From Ophiocordyceps camponoti-saundersi (nom. inval.) (Eukaryota; Ascomycota; Sordariomycetes; Hypocreales; Ophiocordycipitaceae), in assembly GCA_003339415.1 (NCBI GenBank), contig PDHQ01000007.1:310001-374000 (forward strand): 64,000 nucleotides of DNA, read 5' to 3'. A program made the translations under genes and the position numbers. This document shows positions 45,609 through 56,266 of this stretch, in pieces. The notes under the pieces were generated by a model. The model searched no databases. It was not told the origin of the DNA and saw only the letters and a program-made list of their open reading frames with translations. Within the stretch, counting starts at the first letter, position 1, and every line of letters starts with the position of its first letter.

Positions 45609-46631
45609 CGGACACGACGACGAACGGCCCCTCCTTTTTGCGTTTTGAGGGATGATAGATGTGTATATATTTGTGTTTTTCCTGTCTCGATTCGATTCGC
45701 CTTTACCTATTTATTATCCCTTTTCTGCTCTTCTCTTCTTCTTCCTCCTCTTCCTTTTCACAACAACCATCTGCTTACTTTTGGGGTTGTGTCTCTTTTC
45801 GAGTCCAGGGAATAGGGACTCTTCTTTTAAAACAGAACTACCTGTTTGATTTACGACTTGGGGTATTTGTTAAGATGACGAGATATGGGGAAAGGGGGTT
45901 TACGCCTTTGGGGATTTTGATGGTGTTTTTGTCATGTCTTTCGTCTTAGGGGTGGGATCGAGGTTGTGTCACTCGATCTGCACGTTTCCTATGATCTTTA
46001 ATTTAATACGGTTCTTTTTTCGGACTCCTGTACTGTGCTTTGATCCGATCTTCTCTCCATCGTCTTCTCTTTCTCGCCTTGTTTCCGGAAGAGAAGGAGG
46101 ATCGTGATATGTCTTTGGCGGCGTGGAGGACGAGAACGAAGGGTGTCGTGAAAGCAGTCCTTGGTTTCTTGCTTTCAAGACCCTGTTTCTCTCTCCATTG
46201 CCGTCGATCTTCGGGATGCCTGGTTAAACAGACGTGTTGGGTCGGTTATCGTCGGTAATGAATGGGGGGGTTGTTCACACCGGGAAAGCAACGTTACCGT
46301 AAGACTACGGTGTTAAAGTCGAAGTGCTCGAAAGAGGAGGCCGCTTTGTCTTGAGTCTTGAAGCAGCTTCGCTAATCATTTTTACACCGAAGCCAGGCCT
46401 CATTCGGCTACGCCCCTGTTTTACACAGCCCTCTGACGTGAGACGCTGATGACGACATTGTCTTTAATGGAAGGGGGGGAAACTTGAAGCGAGAAGGAAG
46501 TAAAATTTACTATGTGGAGGAGTAGGAGAACAGCTCACAGCACCAACATCGTCACCGTCACCTTCACCTCAGCAGTACAGCATCAGCACCATCCACGCGC
46601 GTTCTATCACGGTTGGAGAAGTCGAAACAAG
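45609..46631. other. Intergenic region between csmB and pbi2
   Basis: 3' flank of csmB, pyrimidine-rich at 45700-45760, then about 600 bp without recognisable content. Presumably the pbi2 promoter is at its right end. No RNA gene seen. Confidence 0.5.
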
Positions 46632-47071
46632 ATGCCGAGCTACATTGTAAGCAAACAAGCGGCAAAGAAAGAAAACAAAGCTACGATGGGGAGCTGACGG
46701 GGGCGTTTGACTACATAGGTTACGCTCAAGGACGACGCGACGCCGGAGCAGGTTTCCGAGTACGTTTCCTCTTGTTGGCTCTTTCTTTTAACGGGATGAA
46801 GGTGTTGGAGCTGACGACGAGGTAGAGCGAAGCAGCATGTTCGTGACCAGGGAGGCAAAATCGAGCATGAATATACACTCTTCAAGGGCTTCTCGTGAGT
46901 TTCTTTTCGTCTCCTTTTTCCCCTTTTCCACCTTTTCCTTCCGCTGATGGACGGGAATTTTGCGATAGTGTATCCTTCCCGAAGGATGCCGTTACCACGC
47001 TTGAAGCGGGCCCGTATGTGAAGGCCGTGGAGGCGGATGGCGTTGTGACGACTCAGGAGAATAGTCGTTAG
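46632..47071 (+). CDS. pbi2: Proteinase B inhibitor Pbi2 (inhibitor I9-type)
   Basis: 75 aa, the same length as yeast Pbi2, split over four exons: 46632-46646 (15 nt), 46719-46759 (41 nt), 46826-46894 and 46969-47071. The introns are 72, 66 and 74 nt and the total is 228 nt. The assembled protein starts MPSYIVTLKDDATPEQVSE and contains HEYTLFKGFSVSFP and VKAVEADGVVTTQ, the subtilisin-propeptide-like fold of the I9 family. Known role: a cytosolic/vacuolar inhibitor of the subtilisin-type vacuolar protease B, in yeast also needed with thioredoxin for vacuole fusion. None of the four exons would be found by simple ORF calling, so such genes are easily missed. Confidence 0.92.
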
Positions 47072-47524
47072 TCGCAGAAGCAGTTGCAGAAGAAGTAGCA
47101 ATAGGATCAAGGCATGAAATTCATATCCTTCCCTCGGGGTTTTATGGTCCATACACGCGATGGACATCTCTACTAGTGGGAGGCGAAGGGAATAGGGGTG
47201 TATGTACGAAATAAATATTCTACTATTCGCACGTCTTTCATTATCGTTATCTTAGTACTTGCCTTCCCCGCGTGCACGTGCTATTCCTCTCCCCACACAG
47301 CTGTCTGTCTCCTGATTATCCCGCGCGCGTGGGCTGGATGGCGTATCAAGACTTGTCGCAGACATGAATGGTGATGAGCTCCTCTTCCGTGTATAGGAAA
47401 GCTTAGTTAGACTCGTCTTTTCTCCCGAAATCAGGTGAAAGGAAAACCCGTACCTGCGAAGACGAAGGGCGAGAGAGCGAGAGCGAGAGAAGCAGAGATG
47501 CCGTCTCCGTGATCATCTATCAAG
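47072..47524. other. Intergenic region between pbi2 and the mitochondrial kinase gene
   Basis: 453 bp, including a CACGTG at 47275-47280. A tiny upstream frame (47498-47512, four codons) precedes the kinase ATG. No gene is seen. Confidence 0.45.
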
Positions 47525-48975
47525 ATGAGGGCTTTCACGAGACGGATGCCACGTCGCTCATGCCGTCGTTTCTTTTCCTCCTCTTCTCAGCATGTTTCTG
47601 ACGCTGAGATTGCGGCCCTTGCCAGTCGGAAACAGCATTCGCTCGGTCTTGCTGACCTTGTCAGGCGCGTCTCTCCCTTGCCTTTCTCTATCATCCGCTC
47701 GCCATGCTGACTCTTGACCTGATATCTTGAAAGAAAAAAAGACACGGACGGCCACCGCTCTCGGAAAAGTCCCTCTTGTCTTCGGCCAACTTTACGCTCT
47801 CGCTGTTGCCGATTCGTCTAGCTCATCGTATCCGAGCTCTTCGAAATCTACCTTATATCGTCGTGTCGAACCCGAATATCTCTCGCATTTACAACAACTA
47901 CCTACATTCACTCTCTATTCTTTTGCCTTACTGGCATGCCGCCGCTAACGGTCAAGCTATTTCTCAGCTTCAGGATGAGATACGGTTTACCAACGCTCTT
48001 GCCGAGCTCGTCGCTACCCACGCCGACACCATTCCCATCCTCGCCAAGGGCTTCCTCGAATGTCGACGGTACATATCGCCGGCCGAGGTGACGCGCTTCC
48101 TGGACGAGCATCTGCGGGCCCGGATCGGAACGAGGCTCGTGGCGGAGCAACACATTGCGCTTCATTTCAGCAGTCAGCCGCACTTTGCCCCTGAAGCCAG
48201 CCCGACTCCTTGTCCGGAGGATCCGTCTTATATCGGCGTCATCGACACGGCGTTGCGGCCTGCGCAAATCATACAGTCGTGCGCCGGATTCGTCGCCGAC
48301 ATCTGCGAGCTTCGCTACGGCTCTAGACCTCGGCTTCGAATCGATGGCGAGGCGGACGCCATCTTCGCCTTTGTGCCTACGCACTTGGGATACATGGTGA
48401 CGGAGCTGCTCAAGAATGCCTTTCGCGCCACGGTCGAGACAAGATCGACGGAGCCGGTCGTCGTCACCATCGCTCCCGAGCCTCCGCTACAGATGGTGGA
48501 TCAAGCGCCTCGGCGGCCAGAGTCTATCGGCGACGGCCGAAGTGGTGGTGGTGGCTTCTTGCGCAGTGACGACGAAGGCGACGTGGCCGGGGTTACGATC
48601 CGCATCCGCGACCGCGGCGGCGGCATCCCGCCCGAAGTCCTCCCCAACATCTGGTCGTATTCCTTTACCACCTTTTCCGAGGAAGACGACGACTTCCCCG
48701 GCAGTAACTGCGTCGACGGCCTCGGAGCCATCAGCTCGGCGGGCGTGGGCGGTAGTTCGATTGCCGGTCTGGGCTACGGCCTTCCGCTGAGCCGTGCCTA
48801 TGCCGAGTACTTTGGCGGTGGCATTGCGGTGCAGAGCTTGTTTGGATGGGGCACCGACGTGTACTTGAGGCTCAACGGTGTGGGCAGCGTGGATGAGTGT
48901 AGAGGAGGTGTCCGGTCTTGGGCTTGCAAGGATGCGGTGGTGGAGGGGGGCGAAAAGGGGGGGGCTTGCAGTTAG
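47525..48975 (+). CDS. Mitochondrial pyruvate/branched-chain 2-oxoacid dehydrogenase kinase
   Basis: 457 aa from exons 47525-47664 and 47742-48975. The only join that keeps the conserved DLVRHGRPPLSEKSLLSSANF reading uses a GC-AG intron (CAG|GCGCGT, 77 nt, branch CTGAC). The N-terminus is Arg/Ser-rich (TRRMPRRSCRRFFSSS), a mitochondrial presequence. The regulatory helical domain contains PIRLAHRIRALRNLPY and NPNISRIYNNYL. The GHKL ATPase domain has N-box ELLKNAFRA, G1 DRGGGIP, YSFTTF and G2 GLGYGLPLSRAYAEYFGG. It should phosphorylate and inactivate the E1-alpha subunit of pyruvate (or branched-chain) dehydrogenase; sequence alone does not let me choose between them. The tail after VYLRLNG is poorly conserved and ends at a G-rich run. 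Confidence 0.9.
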
Positions 48976-50065
48976 CTGAGTGGGTTTGGGGCCAATTGGG
49001 CTGTTGCCTTCCCCCCCCCCTCCCCCTTTTGTGGTGCCGACTATGCCTCCTGTTGTTTGGCGACGCACTACGGAGAGATTACGGCTGCAGGAACAGAGGG
49101 GAAAAGAAGGAGAAGAAGAGCTGTTCAGATTGGATAGGCGGGTAGGTCTATGTATGTATGTATGTATGTAGTAGCTTGAGATGTGACAGCTAGCTATCCG
49201 TACTATTTACCTTACCTACCTTGATAGTTACTATGATGTTCTTAGGCTAGGTATTCATTGTTTTGTTGATTGATGTGTGTTGATAAGAGAAGAAGAAGAC
49301 GAAGCAGAAACCAAGGCTTATTATCGATGGATTGATCAGTTGGATGAACTTGTTGATGATGCTGATTAAGAGGACGGATAGAGGTCCATGCAGAGTCTCT
49401 ATGACCGAAGCCACACACACCGAAACTCAACTGACTAGAACAGAGTGACGAAACCCACAAAATTCAATGTTTTTTTTTCCCTCCTCCTCCTCCTCCTCCT
49501 CCCCCCCCCTTCCACACCTTTTTTTTCTGCTCTGACAGGTAACCGATACAACCCCCTCAGGGTCCAATCTCACGTGCGCCGTTTCGTCAGTGACTTCTTC
49601 CCCAACACGTTCTCACGGTTTGACTCGTGTACCACACTAGTGCGACGCTGCAGACGATACTTGTCATCTGAATCGCAACTTCGTACCTTGACTTTTCATC
49701 TCTCTTGGTTTTTTATTTTTTTATCCCTCTCTCTCGGGAAGATGGCTTGGCTTGATCTTCGCCTTTGAAAGCTGCGCGTCTTTTTTTTTCCTGCTCTTCC
49801 CTCCCCCCCCCCACACACACACACCCCCCCTTTTCTCTCCTGCTCATCATTCTTGTTGTGACTGAATCCTGGCTGCTTGTCTGTAGCTGGCTGTACCTAC
49901 CTACCTTGTCAATTCCCCCCCCAACCAGGCTGCCGAGGTAGCCCATACGATATACTGGTTGGTAGAGCTGGCTACTACTCGCGACAAAGAAGCCGCTTCT
50001 TCTTCTTCTTCCTTCTGTTGGTCTCGAGACTTTTGCGCGGGAAAAATCGAGTCGCGCCGCTCGCA
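48976..50065. promoter_or_regulatory. Upstream region of erg5
   Basis: 1.1 kb between the kinase stop and the erg5 ATG. It holds GTAT repeats (49149-49170), C runs (49008-49026 and 49501-49509) and a long CT-rich leader. No gene is supported. A CCAAT box next to an E-box is listed separately. Confidence 0.5.
49563..49576 (+). promoter_or_regulatory. CCAAT box next to CACGTG E-box upstream of erg5
   Basis: CCAAT (49563-49567) lies 3 bases from the palindrome CACGTG (49571-49576), about 490 bp before the erg5 ATG. Fungal SREBP-type regulators are bHLH proteins that bind E-box/SRE sites, and the CCAAT complex also controls sterol genes, so the pair could regulate erg5. A 6-mer alone is weak evidence. 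Confidence 0.3.
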
Positions 50066-52006
50066 ATGGACGCTGTCAATGCCTCGTCGACGTCGCCTGC
50101 TTTCACTTTCGCTCCTGTCATCGCCAATGCGAGATATGCTGTCAGCCCTGATCGCGTCGTTGACTTCATGACCAGCGCCAATCTCTGGTCTCTTCTGTTG
50201 GCTCTTGTCGCCTTGTGCGTCGTCTATGATCAGGGTAATGTCTCTCTCTCTCTCTTTGTGTCTCTGTCTCTGTCTCTGTCTCTCCCCCTCTCTCCATATG
50301 TCTCGCTCTCTTCTCTTCGTCTCCTCCCTTCTTCAACCTTGCGCCGCTAATCATGGTGTCTGTCCCATCCACCTAGTCTGCTATATCCTGAGAAAGGGCT
50401 CCATCGCTGGCCCGTCATGGAAAATACCATTCATCGGACCCTTCCTCCAATCCGTTGATCCCAAATTTGAAGAGTATTACGCCAAATGGTCCAGCGGGCC
50501 CCTGAGTTGCGTCTCCGTCTTCCACAAGTATTGCTCCCTTTCTTCTGAACCAAGCCTTCGACCATCGCGCTGACCACGTCTTCGAGGTTCGTCGTCATCG
50601 CCGCCACTCGCGACATGGCCCGCAAGGTGCTCAACTCGCCCTCGTACGTCAAGCCTTGCGTCGTCGATGCCGCCCACAAGCTACTCGGTCACGATAACTG
50701 GGTCTTTCTCGATGGAAAGTCTCACGTCGACTTCCGCAAGGGCCTCAACGGCCTCTTCACCCGCAAGGCCTTGGAGACGTATCTGCCCGGTCAGGAAGAG
50801 GTCTACAAGCGATACTTTAAAAAGTTCGTCAACGTCACCAAGCAAAACGACGGCAAGCCCGTCCCCTTCATGCCCGAGTTCCGCGAGCTCATGTGCGCCG
50901 TCTCGTGCCGCACCTTTGTCGGCCACTACATCTCGGACGAGGCCGTCAAGAAGATAGCCGACGACTACTACCTCATCACCGCCGCCCTCGAGCTCGTCAA
51001 CTTCCCCGTCATCATCCCCTACACCAAGACTTGGTATGGCAAGAAGGCTGCCGACATGGTCCTTGCCGAGTTCGCAAAGTGCGCCGCCAAGAGCAAGGTT
51101 CGCATGGCGGCTGGCGGCGACGTCACTTGCATCATGGACGGCTGGGTCTTGCAGATGATGCTCTCCGAGCGCTGGCGCGAAGCTGAAAAGAGCGCTTCAA
51201 CTGCCACCGCCGAAAAGATGGAGAAGCCTTCTCCGCTGCTGCGCATGTTCAGCGACTTTGAGATTTCTCAGACCGTCTTCACCTTTCTCTTCGCCTCCCA
51301 GGATGCCACCAGCAGCGCCGCCACCTGGCTCTTCCAAGTGACCGCCCAGCGACCCGACGTCCTGGACCGGGTGCGGGAAGAGAACCTCAAGGCTCGCAAC
51401 GGCGACGTCGATGCCGAGCTCAACATGGATCAGCTCGAATCGCTGACGTACACGCGCGCCGTCGTCCGCGAGCTCCTCCGCTACCGTCCCCCGGTGCTCA
51501 TGATCCCGTACATGGTCAAGAAGGCGTTTCCCATCACCGACTCGTACACGGTGCCAAAGGGTATGCTCATTTGCTTTGACGAAAAGCGCCCGAGCCCCGT
51601 AAACTGACCAGACCTTGACAGGTTCCATGTTGATCCCGACGACTTACATGGCCCTCCACGATCCGGACGTGTACGAGAACCCGGACCACTTTGACCCGGA
51701 GCGGTACTACTCTGGAGACGCCGAGGTCAAGGGCGCCAAGAACTACCTGGTGTTCGGCACGGGGCCTCATTACTGTCTGGGCCAAGTCTACGCACAACTG
51801 AACCTGGCACTGTTCCTGGGCAAGGCTTCGGTGCAGCTGAATTGGACCCATCACCCGACACCCTTGTCGGAGGAGATTAAGGTGTTTGCGACTATATTTC
51901 CCAAGGTGAGAGCTGCGAGTCTGTGGATATCTTTTGTCGCGGAAGCTAATTTGGATTGTTGTAGGATGATTGCCCGCTCACATTCGAGGAAAGACGCGGA
52001 TCATGA
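50066..52006 (+). CDS. erg5: Sterol C-22 desaturase, cytochrome P450 CYP61 (Erg5)
   Basis: 539 aa from five exons: 50066-50234, 50377-50527, 50587-51560, 51622-51905 and 51965-52006 (introns of 142, 59, 61 and 59 nt; total 1620 nt). An N-terminal membrane anchor (LWSLLLALVALCVVY) is followed by the P450 fold: I-helix FLFASQDATSSAATW, K-helix ELLRYRPP (ExxR), PERY and heme-binding FGTGPHYCLGQVYA with the Cys ligand. The last exon codes only 13 residues (DDCPLTFEERRGS). FASQDATSSA and the overall layout are typical of CYP61. It introduces the C22-C23 double bond in the ER, the penultimate step to ergosterol, the acceptor used by ErdS at 4302. Confidence 0.95.
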
Positions 52007-52411
52007 GACGAGGGAGAGAATAGGGGGGGGCCGGGTGCTGAACGAGTTGGAACCTCGGGGGGCGGGCGTTTGTTGTTGTTTTTTTTCACATATACATATA
52101 CACATCTTTATTGTAATGCGAGGTAACCAGTGTATATAGGAAGCCTTAACTACCTAGGTATCTGCTATTCTTCGAGGAGTTGTTGAGTGACCGGGTGGGT
52201 GAGTGAGGTGTTGTAGTAGAGGTAGTGAGTGAGTAAAATCAAAAATGGAACACACTCCCTCCCTCTGTCGGCCCCCCACCCCTTTTAACCGCCAAAACCG
52301 CGGTACGGCCCGGATTAAACATGTTGCGCCGATAAGCTTCCGCCTCCTCCAAACACAAGGCCGTTACAGGAGGCACAAGAGGCTCGCGACGATGACGAAA
52401 ACGTGTCGAAG
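52007..52411. other. Intergenic region between erg5 and the rhodanese gene
   Basis: 405 bp with a TACCTAGGTA palindrome near 52150 and a GTGAGTGAG run near 52190-52235. No gene is seen. Confidence 0.5.
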
Positions 52412-53389
52412 ATGGCATCACCAACAGCCGGAAGAGCGCTTCTTCTCCTCGCGCGACGGAGAGCCATCACCGCCGCCACAGCTGAGACGTTGACGATATC
52501 CTCTGCCTGTACAGCCATCTCCCCTCTCCCACTCCGGTTGAGAAAGCAACGAGCGGCTGTGCGATGGTACTCGAACGAATGGGCGGATCCGGCGCCCTCG
52601 CCGTACCCCCCGTCTCGGAAATGGACCTTCAACGATGTCCTGCAGCAGGTTGAGAGGATGGCCGATCAGGAAAAGGTCGCGGGTTGGAAGAGGAAGCCGG
52701 TTGCCATGGAGAAATGGGGGGAGAAGAAGGCTGAGGAGGAAATTTACCTCGTCGGTATGTTTCCCTTTCTCTCCTTTCCTTTCCTCTCTTTCCCTTCCTC
52801 TCCTCTCCTTTCCTCTCTTCACTCTCTTCCTTCCTCACCAGAACAGAGAAGAAGAAAAAACCAGCTAACAATCCCCCCCCCCAAAAAACCAGACGTACGA
52901 GAAAAACACGAGCTCGTCAAAACGGGCAAAATCCCAGGCTCCATCAACATCCCCATGTCAAAAGCGGTAGAGGGCCGAGGCTGCTGGCGCCTGACAGACG
53001 TAGCCTTCGAGTCAGCGTACGGGATAGCGCGGCCGCCCAAGGAGTCACACGTCGTCTTCTACTGCAGGGCTGGGGTCAGGGCGCACGCCGCTGCCGTCAT
53101 CGCGGCGGAGGCGGGCTGGACTTCGATTGGGGAGTATTCGGGCAGTTGGCTGGATTGGATTAAAGAGGGGGGTCCATCGGAGAAGGTGTTTACCGATAGC
53201 TATGATCCGGATAGGATTTGGAGGCCTTTGCTTCGAAATCGGGAGGCGGAGGATGGGGAGGGTCGGATGGCTGGCGAGGAGGGGGTGGAGGAAAAGGAGG
53301 AGATGGAGGAAAAGGAGGAGATGGAGGACAAGGAGGACAGGGAGGAAATGCAGGAAAAGGATGAGACGGGTAAGAGTAAGAACGGCTAA
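52412..53389 (+). CDS. Mitochondrial rhodanese-domain protein
   Basis: 279 aa from exons 52412-52754 and 52893-53389. The 138-nt intron is a multiple of three without stops, so a naive reading runs straight through it; splice sites G|GTATGT and ACCAG|AC, with branch GCTAAC, restore YLVDVREKHEL, the start of the rhodanese fold. The first in-frame ATG is 52412; an earlier GTG is not used. The N-terminus is Arg/Ala-rich (MASPTAGRALLLLARRR), a mitochondrial presequence. The active-site loop is FYCRAGVRAHAA with the catalytic Cys, and IPGSINIP is typical of single-domain rhodaneses like yeast Rdl1/Rdl2. It presumably transfers sulfane sulfur. The last ~45 residues form degenerate EEKEEM repeats, a charged tail unusual for the family. 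Confidence 0.88.
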   Translation: MASPTAGRALLLLARRRAITAATAETLTISSACTAISPLPLRLRKQRAAVRWYSNEWADPAPSPYPPSRKWTFNDVLQQVERMADQEKVAGWKRKPVAMEKWGEKKAEEEIYLVGMFPFLSFPFLSFPSSPLLSSLHSLPSSPEQRRRKNQLTIPPPKKPDVREKHELVKTGKIPGSINIPMSKAVEGRGCWRLTDVAFESAYGIARPPKESHVVFYCRAGVRAHAAAVIAAEAGWTSIGEYSGSWLDWIKEGGPSEKVFTDSYDPDRIWRPLLRNREAEDGEGRMAGEEGVEEKEEMEEKEEMEDKEDREEMQEKDETGKSKNG

Positions 53390-53518
53390 GACGATTTGTG
53401 ACAATATAACAAACTGATTTACAGTGAAGAAGTTTTCCCCTTCTCCCCCCTCCTTTTTTTTGGCTGAATTGCTTTGCACTGGTGTCTCAGATTTCACCTC
53501 CTCGGCCGCAAGGAGAAC

Positions 53519-54564
53519 CTAAAACATGGCCGGCGGTTTCTCGTCTCCTGGCGGTTTTCCCGGACCGCCATGACCGGGAGCCCTAGCGACGGGACTACCA
53601 TGAGCAAAGAAGAGGATCTTGATGGTAAGCGCGAGAGCGGCATGAAGTAAGACGACGAGGACGAGGAGAATCTTGCTGATCTGCTTATCGGTCGCGCTCA
53701 GGACGGGGTACAGGTTGCGAACGAGGAAGGCGACGGAGAGGCTGAAGCCGACGGCGACGAAGACCCAGTTCAGAATCTCCATGGGCGACCAGCTGATGAT
53801 GGCGACGGGGATCCAGATCAGGTTCGAGTAGCCGTATAGGGCCCAGCATTCGAGCAAGTTGGCTGATTCGCTGCCGAAGTAGCGGAGGGCGAGGAAGAGG
53901 AGGATGGGGAGGAAGAGGGTGTATCCGTATATCAGGCCAGCAGCGCCTTTTTGTCGAAATGTCAGCTTAAGGGGACCACGTTCTTGATATTCACAAGATG
54001 AATACAAGGGGGGGGGGGGGGGGGGTTCATACCACTCAAGAGCCTGAAATCATAGGCAAAGGGCGTAGATCTCGTCGTCGAAAGGTACTGACTTATAGTT
54101 CCCCCGAGAAACAAGATGAGCACGACGGTAGTAGCGATCCAGAACGGGCCATATAGATCCGGATTCCCCTCGAGCACGTCTAAGAAGTTCGCCCTAGGAA
54201 AAAGCGAAGCCCAGCAGCGGGACAGCACGGCAGAGGTATCGACGTCGAAGAACTGCGCGTAGAAGGAGAGCGTCCATAGGAATCGCTTCGACGACGGAGG
54301 TGAGGACGTCGGTGCCGTTACGGGAGGGGGGAGGCTCGTGTTTGTCGTTGTTGCGCGGCCTTTGCGGGCGGCGTTGGGGTCGTGGAAGGTTGAGTTGTGG
54401 AATTCGAGGTCTTCTTGGAGGTCTGTGTGGCCGAGATCGCCCTGTGAGAAGGGAGAGACGGGGGTTTCTTTAGTTATGGCTTTGGGGGAGATGAGGTTGG
54501 CAAGAGAATTGGGAGGTACCTCGTCGTCTACGTCTACCACTGCGTCGTAGCCGGAGCCGGACAT
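53519..54564 (-). CDS. Yip1-domain Golgi membrane protein (YIPF1/2-like)
   Basis: 293 aa from exons 54564-54520, 54441-54033 and 53946-53519 (introns of 78 and 86 nt; total 882 nt). The first intron is in frame and stop-free; I splice it because GAG|GTACCT...CTCACAG|GGC gives VDVDDEGDLGHTDLQEDLEF, the ungapped family start. If retained, the protein is 319 aa. The N-terminal cytosolic part is polar, then about five membrane helices follow (WIATTVVLILFLGGTIS, AAGLIYGYTLFLPILLFLAL, ISWSPMEILNWVFVAVGF, ILLVLVVLLHAALALTI). Yip1-family proteins bind Rab GTPases and act in ER-Golgi trafficking. Intron 2 contains an 18-base homopolymer (C on the coding strand) a few bases after the donor. Confidence 0.9.
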
Positions 54565-56266
54565 TGTGAGTGGTTGTCGTGAGGGAGGGGGGGTGGAGAG
54601 GGATGCTGGTGATGGGCGGTGTTTGGTGATGATGATGATGATGGGGTATAGCTGGCGTCTGGTGGTGGTTGCTTGGTTGGAGATGGACCGATGTTTAACC
54701 GACGAGGGTGACTTCATCGGGATGTTTTGCTTGGTTGAGGAGCATGTTTCAGTGGTGAAGGTTGATGAAGCTGATGGCTTACCTAGATAAGCATACAGCG
54801 GACCATCTTCTCTCCAGTCCAAAGATTTGTAGAAACCTTACTGTAAAGTATTCTCTACAGAGGTCAATGTTAGGTGTAAGAAGGCGATGATGTCGATAAC
54901 AAGGGGAATCGTTGTTCTAGTATATCGCTCATCAACACTTCAAAGGGGACAATATACCTCTCAACACGGTTTTTCCTTTGTCATTCAGTTTCGACCGTGC
55001 TGAGGGTTATGGAATTACACAACCAGGAGCGCTTACAGGCTGAGCGGCTGTTATACATGAGTTCCATACGATGTATGTATGTTGTATGTACGTTGTAAGT
55101 GAGCAGTCTCAGAAAGGGGCTCAACTCAGCATCTGTGTCATTGCCTGTGTTCATTGTCCTTACGTATAAACGACTACTCACCACTTTGGATCTCACCCGG
55201 TGAGTACATACATATGTACATCTTCAATACATGTGCCGTGAAAGTGGCAGATGAACAAACCGAGAAAGCCCTCATCTTACATATATACATATATCTACTC
55301 TCTCAACACCACTTCTCACGCGTCATTTCAGATTTATCGACTCATATTTTCGACCAGGGCTTTTCGCAACTCACAAGCTGACCCGTTCTTTTGCCGTGTC
55401 TTTCTTGTAAACTGAAGCAAGGCAGATGAATCCACCGCTGATGTGATGGTGTCTTCCTAGCACGAAAAGTGGGAGAGAAGGGGTGGTTTACTTGGTTACA
55501 TGGGTGAAGATGCTGACCTGCCTCTGTCTCCATCTAATTCGGTCTCGCATACACATAAACTAATATTAGGATGAAGGAATTCACGACATGCAACTACGAG
55601 ACGGGCATCGAAAACGACACGATACGCGACTGGCCTCTCGCTCGATCCCCTCCCCCCCCGGAGGCTGAACACGAGAAGGATAATGCATGCATAAACCGAC
55701 AACCATCACCATCCGTATTTCATTCCGTTTTTAGGAATCAAGTGTGGATAAGATTCCTCCTCAACGATTGGGAAACCACCTGTAGGAATGTGGATAACAT
55801 GTTATACATACCCATAACCCTAACGACCCCCTGTAGAGCAGATTCATGCAGCATCTTGCGTTAAGCTTATCTCAACACACTACATACTCACCAGATCCAT
55901 GAGAATCGACTGGTTCAGGGGTCATCCCATCTTCTATTAAGATTGTCTACCGCGTTGATACACACACATCTCCATTCTCGGGTATTGATCGTAATGAAAA
56001 TACGTACATGTGAACCATGCCATCATGACAACGGCCAAGCGAATGATATAATGAAGGTTGACAAGAGATTGATAAGGTATGATTTTGGTTTAAAGAACAA
56101 GGAAAAAAATGGGTGAGAAGAGAAGGAAAGGGAAAAAAAAAAGTGAGTGTAAGAGAGAAAGAGAGAGAGAGTAGTTATCCAGAGCCTGATCCATCCCTAC
56201 TTAGACTCCTCCCTGAAAGAAGCAAAGAGAAGAAGAAAAGAAAGAAAGCATATTGTTGTCTAGAGA
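54565..56266. other. Intergenic region without recognised genes
   Basis: 1.7 kb, relatively AT-rich. It holds the Yip1-gene leader and the 3' flank of the GPI-protein gene, with ATGTATGTA and ACATATATACATAT repeats near 55070-55290 and a GAGAGA stretch near 56150. The longest frames (up to about 97 codons at 55571-55864) have no domain, signal or coding bias. Confidence 0.5.
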
